64,000 nt of DNA from Orthonyx spaldingii (Eukaryota > Chordata > Aves > Passeriformes > Orthonychidae). Where the stretch lies: positions 2,148,025 to 2,212,024 of the forward strand of contig VZTJ01002639.1 in assembly GCA_013397795.1 (NCBI GenBank), in the 5' to 3' direction. A program made the translations under genes and the position numbers. This document shows positions 53,901 through 62,900 of the stretch, one piece after another (position 1 is the first letter of the stretch; every line of letters begins with the position of its first letter). The notes under the pieces are model-generated. The model saw only the letters and a program-made list of their open reading frames with translations, was not told the DNA's origin and did no database searches.

Positions 53901-56900
53901 CTCTGCCTCCAAGGAAATAAGGAAAGATATTTCAGGAAGGAGCAGTGAATCTGGGGAATGTATTCATCTATCTTCATACCAAAGTAAGCAGACTTCTCAT
54001 AACTAAGAAATGAGGCATCCCTATTGAGCAAACAAACTTTAATATTGAACTTTCAAGCTGTGTTAGTCCAAAACTGTGGAGAGGGAACACTGTTAAACAG
54101 TGAGATACGGAGTTTGAACTGCTTGAAAGAAAGGGGTAGCATAGGTTGCTTATGGACTTGTCTGTCTTTATGATTGCTCTGGGAAAATAGATATGTTCTT
54201 CATGTAACTGGTGCCATTCTATAGGCAAAGAATAAATTACTTTCCAAAATTATTCTTGAGACACCTGCTAGTTATTAGCAGCAAGATAACTTATGTGTTG
54301 TTAGAACATTGCATGAAGTGAGGGGAAAAGAAAGAGCAGCCTGTTTCAATAATTGTGGAATTTGAGGCCTGGGTCTTTTAATTGGATTATTGCCTTGAGA
54401 TAGCTTGTAGTGATCACACCAATAGCTGAAAAGGCACAGATGAAAGGATAGGAGGAGCAGGAACCTCTTAAATGCTGTCTGCAGTTCAAGAAACAATGTG
54501 TTATCCTAACCTCAGTGACATAAATTAGAACATTAGTTGAGTTTAGGTTTGGCTAGATATGTTTTCATAGGTTGTTTTTTTTTCCATAGCATCTCTAAAA
54601 TATACATTTTTACACTGTTGAAGTTCAACAAGTCAAAATTTTGAAAGCTGTTAAAAAGTGCCAGTTAATAGAAGTTTGGGATTTAAAAACAATCTCATTT
54701 ATAGCATTCATCTGCTTGAAAGAAAAAAAAAAAAACGTGTTTCAGGTGATTCCATTGCTGTGAGTCTTGTGTCCAGCAGAGAAGGAAATTGATGCCAAAC
54801 TGATGCCAGATCAAGTTTTGGCAAATTTTGGAACTATATCTGGCGAGTAAAATGCCTTTGTGGAATAAATGACACCATTTGGTGCAAAGTCTGGGTTTGT
54901 CTGACATCTTGTCCAAATTTTGTTGTCTGACTGAGCCTCTCTGCATCCTTTCAGAAGCAAAGGACGGACTATGTGGCGAAACAACCCGACCCGGTTCCCG
55001 CTACTCCCTCACCACCTCCAATGCCCGCTCCCATCCCCGTGGCCGTCCCCCTGCCTCCCAGTGCCCCAGCACCCATCCCAGTGCCCATGCCCAAGGCGCC
55101 AGCAGCCATCAGCCGCCAGAGCAGCACCTCCAGCGACAGCGGTGGCAGCGTTGCCCGTGACACCACCCAAAGGCAGAAGCAAATTCCTGTGGATCGTAAG
55201 TTTGCCCTAAAAAGCAAGATAAAAAGCTTTCCTCCCAATCCTGTGTGTTTTGCTTAATTCTAAAGTTCCTTAAAGTTGCTTTTCAGACAAATGTTCTTAA
55301 AAATTTTAGTTTTAGCCTTATGTGTAAAATACAGGTTTGCTATGTACGTGTGTTCTGACCCTCACTATAATTACCATAATGGTAATTAGGGAAAAACACT
55401 CCACATTAATCCCATCCTAAATCCTGTCCTTTTATGAATGTCTGGGATCTCCAGTCAGTGGTTTTCAGCACTGGACATGCTGATACACTGGCTAATTCAC
55501 ATTTTCCACCTGAACTCACTGCCACATTACAACCTAAATTGCTTTTAAAATCAGTTACATTGCTTTTAAACTTCAGTTCATGATCACCTGTATTTCTAGG
55601 TCGTTTGCACTGCTCTGAGACATGTATTCAGGGCTTCAAGAACACTTGCAGGTCTGGCTGATGCACAGGAACCATGTTGAAATAGTGTTGGAGACTTTAT
55701 CTAACAGTCAGGGCCCCCTGTCTCAGTTAAAGCAGCAGCAACTGGCAGGCCGTGGAGCAGACTTTGGTGTCCTTGTCCTGGGAGGACACAGGAATATACT
55801 CCATACTTTTGTAGCTGGAAAAACTTGGTAATGTGCACCCAACAGTGTGTGGCTGTCTTGAGAAGTTCTGATTAAGGCCAACTTGTAAATAAGCCAACTG
55901 AGTCATGCTGAGGCTGCTACTCTGTATTGACTGGAAAGCAGGTAGGGTTAGAAGAGCTTATTTAGTCATTAATTTCTGTCCTAGAGGCACTTTAAGCAAT
56001 GTGATTGCTTGGCTTAGAAATAACTGAAACATGTAGGCAAGCATTTGCTATAGTTTTTAAAGTAATAGCTGTAAAAATAATGAGCTTTTTGTAGTTCAAG
56101 AGTTGACAGCTTTTCATATCCTCTGCCTCACTGTCTTACCAGAAAATCCTGCTTCCAGCTAAGGTTAAAAACTGGCATTGAGCATAATCCATTTGCTGAA
56201 GGGCTTCTTTCAACCCTGTCCCCAGTGGATGGGAAGTGTGCCTGTGTGGATAATTGTTCAGTTGGTGGAGTTTGTGTTGATGTTACCTGGTGGAGAACAA
56301 GCTCTTGCCTAAGCTTTGAATTCAGGAAGGCTCTGGGAACTTTTCAGTATGTTCACCAAGTGGACTGGCTGGCTGGAAATTATTAATGGGGAGCAGCCTG
56401 GTTGGAGGAACAGGCTTCACTGCTGCTTCCCAAAGAAAGAGTTTTGTTACTTAAATAAAGTCAGAAAAATAAACAGTTACAAAAGATGTTTATTTGGAAA
56501 TAAACATGTGGAAAGCAAGGGTGAATTTCCCGTGCACACGCATGGATGAAATTGATAATTTTATTTCTGTGTAAGGACTTTGCTATAGCATGGCTGTGTC
56601 CTTGAATCCACAATTGCCTTTCCTCTCCATTCTAGATGGAAAATGAGAAGACCATCCTGGCTTTAGGTACAGGGCATGTGTTAGGTGTGAAGAGTTGCTG
56701 TAGACTAAGTGGTTACAAGGCATCTCTTGCCCTCCCAGCCTACAGTGAGGTCCTGGGTCACACACAGGAGCTCCTGTTCCCTTCTGGAGCTCTCACTCAA
56801 GCCCAGTTAATAGGCTTCAGGCACCTCAAAGACCTCACAGAATAGGTGCCTCTGCAAAGGTGATGGGAAACCTGTGCACCTGCTGGCCAAGTACCCACCT

Positions 56901-59900
56901 GAACTGTGCAGAGAGCACTGCAGAGCCTGCTCCACACAACCGGCATCCTGTTGATTTCTGATAACACATCTAACAACAGGAAGAATCCCTTATCTAACAG
57001 CTAAATATTTGTCTCTTGATACAGTCTTGGTCTAGATTAAGTGTAAGTCTTTCAAAATCTGTGTAAATAGAAGGAAGATAGCAATGTTCTGTCTCTCTTC
57101 CTGCTTGGGAAAACAACGGTTGTAAGCTTTCACAACAGTGCCCAAGGGCTTTGCTCATATAACCCCTTGTCAGATTTTCACAAATCACTGAGCTCATGTC
57201 ATTTGGCTTCTGATTCACACGCGGGGTGGGGGGAGAGAGGAAGCCCTACACAATAGGGCCTGAGTGCCTCAAATATTATAGTAGAGATATTTTGTCCACT
57301 TTCAACCTGAGGCTGTTTTGTAAAAGAAAAAAGGAAATGGTTAAATCAGAGTTTTTTCTTCTTTTTGCCGTGGTGCTTAAAGAAATAATCCTAGAGGCCT
57401 ATGTAAAGCTTGTTTTTATTTGTTTAACTGGCTAGAGATATTAATCCCAGGAGAGGTTTTGAGAGAATCTCTGGAGAGGTTTTGAGGGAATATAAAAGGA
57501 AAGTAGAGAAAGCAGAAATGTTTCTGTCCTACAGGGTTTTTTTCATATTGAGGTTATGTTGTTTTCATCTGTTCCTATCAGTGTAATGGGAGAAAAAGAA
57601 TAGGTTTTGCCATCTGAGTACATTGAGAGGGTGGTGTCATTACTGCTTGTGTATCAAAGTGAGAAAGTTGAATAAATATCACTAAAAATATCTTGGCAAG
57701 GAAATCCTGAGAATTTCTGAGATAATTTGAGTTGTTTGTCAGAGGATTTTTATAGTTGTTCCAGTATTTGGCACAGAGAGTTTAACTGTGCAAAATCAGT
57801 ATCTTCTCTGAGCCCAAGAGGTTACTTACACCCTTTTGAATTCTGCCTATTTTTGTGAAATTATTCATAGAATTGTTATAGTAATTTTAAACAATTCTCA
57901 CTGTCATTATATTTGATCTTGTTGAAATGACTGAGAAGCATTTCAGTTTGCTGCCTGCTAATGAACAGCAACTGAACGAAATGTTTCAGACAAGTGGGTT
58001 CTGGGGGATAATGAATTCTTACAGTTTTGTTTAAAATGAATAAATAAATAAACAAGTCTTGCCCAATTCTTGAGTCTCTGCCGAGAGCAGCTACCCTTTT
58101 TTTGAATTCCTTTTTTAATGCAAAGTGTGACAGTGTTTCAGCTAAGCAGCCACTCCAGGCTTGGAGTGAATTCAAATTTCTGAAAACCCTGTCAAAAATG
58201 TGATTGCTCCAATAGCTCATTAGATGGAAATTGATATGTGTCAGCAGCTGTGAATTTTTTTTGCCTAGGTTGATCTGCACTAAAGAAGTTGAACTTTCAA
58301 ATAAAAAACTGTTTGTGGAAAGTACTACCTTGCCACAGTGCAAGCAATCTTACAACCTTCCTCATCTTTTTCTTGTTTTCATTTTTAAACCCTCAATTCT
58401 ATTTGAAAAAAGGCAGATTATGACAATTGAATAACCCTCCTTTCCCATTTTATTCTACAGCTTGGGTGCTGTCACACTGATCTATGCCTCTATGTGACAT
58501 CCTGCTCATCTCTCCTTTCTAGGATTGAAATTAGTTGAATTCTGTTTGGGGTTTTTTTGTTTGTTTATTTTTGTTTTGCTTTGCAAGGAGAGGATTGGGA
58601 ATACTGCAATATTCCCTGGGGAAAAAGGAGAAGAATAATTCAATCAGATCTAGTGAATGAATCTTTAAAGAAAAAAAAAGTTTAGGATTTAAAGTGGCAT
58701 ATAAGAAATGAGTTGGCTTTGGTAAAGCAACCTTGAGAAAAACTCCTGTGGGATCTCTCTCTCTCCAGGCAGGAAATCCCAGATGGAGGAGGTGCAGGAT
58801 GAGCTCGTTCACCGGCTCACCATCGGCCGGAGCGCTGCCCAGAGGAAATTCCACGTGCCACGGCCAAACATCCCGGTAGTGAACATCACTTACGACTCCT
58901 CTCCTGAGGATGTGAAAGCCTGGTTGCAGTCCAAAGGATTCAACCCTGTGTAAGTTCGAGGCCAAATGTAGGAAAACGTATTTAAATTGTTTTCCTGTCA
59001 GGAAGTAGGATGTGGTCTCACCACTTTTTAAAATCAAGCGGCCTCCTGGAAATCAAGAGATGTCAGGTGCAGTCTTGGAAAAAATAATTTGTTTTTACAT
59101 ATATACACATTTATGTGTATAAGTGTACCTAATACATAGATAAAAATATATGCCAGTGTGCTTATAGATGTACAGAAGTATGTGTACATATGTATTTTAG
59201 ACTCTACCAAAATGTGGTACTTAGATACTCAATTGACTTCAGTAGTCCTGCTGCATAAAGCTTGTTCTTAGTTTGGTAGCCCTACATGAGGCTGTGTGGG
59301 ATGAAGACAACCTATTTCTCTCCCTTGGCCAGTGTGACTTTGCCTATGTCCTGTTTGTTCCCTTGGTGTGTCCCCAGGACTGTGGACAGCCTTGGTGTGC
59401 TGACGGGGGCTCAGCTTTTCTCCCTCAATAAAGAGGAACTGAGGACTGTTTGCCCAGAAGGTTCGAGAGTCTACAGCCAAATTACGGTACAGAAATCTGC
59501 CTTGGAGGTATGGACAACCCCTCTCACTCTCGTCATCTGGGTCACCAATTCTAAACCTGTAGAATTAGATAACTCTTTCTGCAAGGCAGGTGGTTTTCCC
59601 TCAGTTCCCGTCACGTTGATAAATGTTCTTCGTATCTGAGTTATTTGGTATTAATTCATTGGAACAGCTTTCATCAAAACACCACGTGAGATCTCTCCCC
59701 ACTTCTAAAGGGGTCCAAAAAGCATTAGAAATAGTACTGAAGTTTAAGACATTTTGTGCTGTAATCAGACTGCAAGAAGACACAATCAGCCCAAAAGAGC
59801 TTTGGGGAAAACAATGAGAGAGTAAAATGCCCCTTTTCTTGCTTTGCCTGGAACTTGAACAAATAGGTACTGCTGATAATTATGGTGGTGATAAGTGAGT

Positions 59901-62900
59901 TTTGCTTTATCTTTGTAGAGATTTGATTAATAAGGGTGAGAAATTGCTAGGGTGAGCCCACTGCTGCTGGCCTTTCAGGTCAAACACTGGGACACCTGCA
60001 CTGAAGGGAAAACGCACTGAACACTGGGCTAGCAGAGTTACTGAGCCAAGGATACAGTATGGTGTCTCTGTATTTATTGCTCTGCAGTAGTTTTCTTTAA
60101 TTACAGTAGTATTTTTTTCTTGAACACCTTAAGTTTGTGTCCAGATCTGTGCTAGGGAGAATTCTTGCCAACTTTAAATCAGTAAAATTGGAGATTCACC
60201 TACTTCTTTTCTTTAAAACTTGCTGTGGCAAGAAGATAAATTATCTAGAGGTGAGATTAACCCAACTGAGAAGTTATATTATCCACATCCTATTTAGAAG
60301 AAAATTTTGAAGAAGTTCAAAATGTTTTTCTATTCTCGCATTAAGCTGATACTGTCTCAAAGGAATTTAAGCATTAATTACCAGGCATATTTTTAAAGAT
60401 AGGTTTATGGAGATGCATATTTTGCACTTTACATGATCAGTGTGGATCAGAGAGCATCATTTTCTAACACTGTCAAAATTGCTTTATTCCCTTCTTCAAG
60501 CCCTATTCTCCTGTTAGTGGAAGGGAGAAATATGTCACCTTTACTCTTAGGAATGTAAGTCATTACAGTCCAGAGCAATCCATCATTTCCTAGAGAAGAC
60601 ATATTTGTATTCTTCAATTTTTTTGAATGTCAGCCATCCTATTTCAGTGTAGTGAGATGGAAGTACCTTTGCAGTGGAAGTTGGTTAGAAAAGCAGAGAT
60701 GCACTGGATTGGAGGGGTCTTTTCCCCTCTGTGCTGTTATTCTGCTTGCCCCAGTTAGGTCTTGCTCTGCAGGAAACTGAAAAGTGCAAACTTGTGTAAT
60801 AAATGCCCTACAAGAGTTAACTAACAGGTACTTAGAGTCTAACAAGGTAATTGGTATTTTGTTGGGGAAAAGGTAATTGAAATGTTTATTTCTGCCTTGG
60901 TTATTTGAGGTTGAATTCCAGAATTCGTGCAATTCCTGATGGCTTTAGCCTGTTGTTTGCTGAATTCTATAATCAAAGGAAGTTGCATCATCCTTTCTCT
61001 CCCTATAATAATATAATATTGTTGAGCACTTCAGGCTCTGCTCTTGAAAAGTGGAGAAGATAAGTGTGGAGATGCAATATCCTGAACAGCTTCCTCCAGA
61101 AGGGACCACTTGAGGCTCACATTCTAAACCTCTTTCGGCTCCATCAGTAGGAAGCATGAGCACACACTGCTTTAAAAGTGAAAATGGGTTCTGTCTAATA
61201 CATGTATCAAGTTGCCTGGAAGAACAGTTCATTCTCTTTCACACCTTGGAGAAAGACTTAGGCACAGAAGTGGGATTGACTGATGGAATTGCTGTTACCT
61301 CATGATAACAAGCTGTGCAAATCACTCTGGCCAAGGTCTATCACTCTGTTCCAAAGATCATATTCCTCAGAAAAGCCCTGGGCTGCTTAGCTCTGCTCTC
61401 CGTCACCGCTGAGTAGGATGTGCCTGTTGTGCTGTGCCACGTGTGCTAAAGTTGGTTTAGCTGAGCAGCATTTCAAGCTCATCAGTCATGTTGTCATTGA
61501 TGTTATCAGGAAGGCAAATTCTTTCAGCTTAGGCTGCTCAGTTATTCTTAGAAAACTATTTCTACGTGGCCTCTGATAAAGCACGTTGTTGGGTATCTGC
61601 TGATGGTTTTTTTATGCATGACTTCAGTAAGGGGTGCTGCATTTGTTTTGTATCTGAAACCAACAGGGCAAGGACAAGATGAGTTAAGACAAGTGAAGCT
61701 TCTCCCTCACTTTCAGAGAGTCACTTCTAGGTCCTCTGCTTTGCTCTTCCCCTCTGGGAGAGGAGAGCAATGGTAATTTAAGTAGGAGGAGCATTGTAGT
61801 CTCCCTCCTTGTGGACACCTACCCTGTCTGCCAGGTAATGGCATCAGGTACTGCATTGTAATGGATAGAATGGGTTAAATCTATGTTAAATTTTATTAAA
61901 TTAATGGGGTACATTTTCAAAGTCCAGAATCAACTGCAGGATTTTCCCCTTAAGAGTCCTGAATTTAGTTTTAGAATTTTCAAAAACAGTTTCTGCTTCC
62001 TTATTCAGAGGCTCTTTTGAAAGCTGATTTTGAAGTTTTGAAGGTCATGTCATGGCCAAATAGTACAGTAGCAGATGCATAATGGTTGGTTTATAATCTC
62101 CTAGTTTTATTCAAAGTCATGCACACTTTGGGAAGTTCTGCTCTAGTGGATAGGTGTCCTGGCCTTGCTAATAATTTCATTTATGTTGTCAAAGCAATGT
62201 TTGCAGCTGGTTCAGCAGACCCGGTTTTCACTCTTAAAAGGTGAAATAAAGCCTTGTCCTCACAATACTTCACTGTTGCTAATATTGTAATATGGTCCAA
62301 TTCCTATTACTGTGCTCTAAGTTTGAAACCTCACTTCGTGTCTCTGAGCAGCAAATTCCGGATGGTGAATTGTGTAATGTGAGAGCCTGAGACTGAATCC
62401 GCACTTGGGCCTTGCCTGTGCAACCCCACGTGCATGTGTGAGCATTGTGTTTACAAAAATCTAAAACCATCAAGGATTTATTTTCAGGATTTTAATTTGT
62501 AAATATTATTGCCCTGATTTTTAAGTGTGGAGTCCTAACAAATGCACTGAGCTTTAACTCTGCTTTTACTGAAGCCATATTTCACCCCCTAAATATCCAA
62601 CACTTCCAGGACCTCATGTGAAAATTAAAGATGTTCAGCTGTGCTAAAAGACAAGCCTATGCTTTTAATAATCTGCAGGGATTTTTTCTGGTCTATATTT
62701 AGTATAGTGTAAATACTTTCCTATTGGAGCTGCAAGGTGAGTTTGTTCAAACAACTGTCTTAATAGTGCTGGCAGAGGAATTTTAGTACTTGTCAAAGCC
62801 ACAAGGAAACTCTTCTTTTTTGTTTTTAGGCTAACAGTGGTAGTTCAGAACTGCAAGAAATTATGAGAAGACGGCAAGAAAAAATCAGTGCAGCTGCCAC

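Larger units (their letters stand above)
47113..54954 (+). other. Intron between coding exons 16 and 17 (about 7.8 kb)
   Basis: Contains a MIR-like SINE remnant (48731-48896), a 19-base T run (50488-50506) and a plus-strand CR1 tail (51490-52074). The remaining DNA is unique AT-rich intron. Confidence 0.9.

Noticed and set aside
54969..55257. Gly/Ala-rich minus-strand frame and other plus-strand frames over exon 17
   Set aside because: They arise from the repetitive Pro/Ala coding sequence read in the wrong frame or strand. The EPS8 frame joins properly to both neighbours.
57876..58343. 155-residue minus-strand open frame in an intron
   Set aside because: Long only by chance. It is low in complexity, with no recognisable domain or homologue and no splice or promoter support.
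58531..59037. 168-residue minus-strand open frame
   Set aside because: It is the antisense of coding exon 18 and flanking intron. It has no recognisable domain, and the + strand frame is clearly EPS8.
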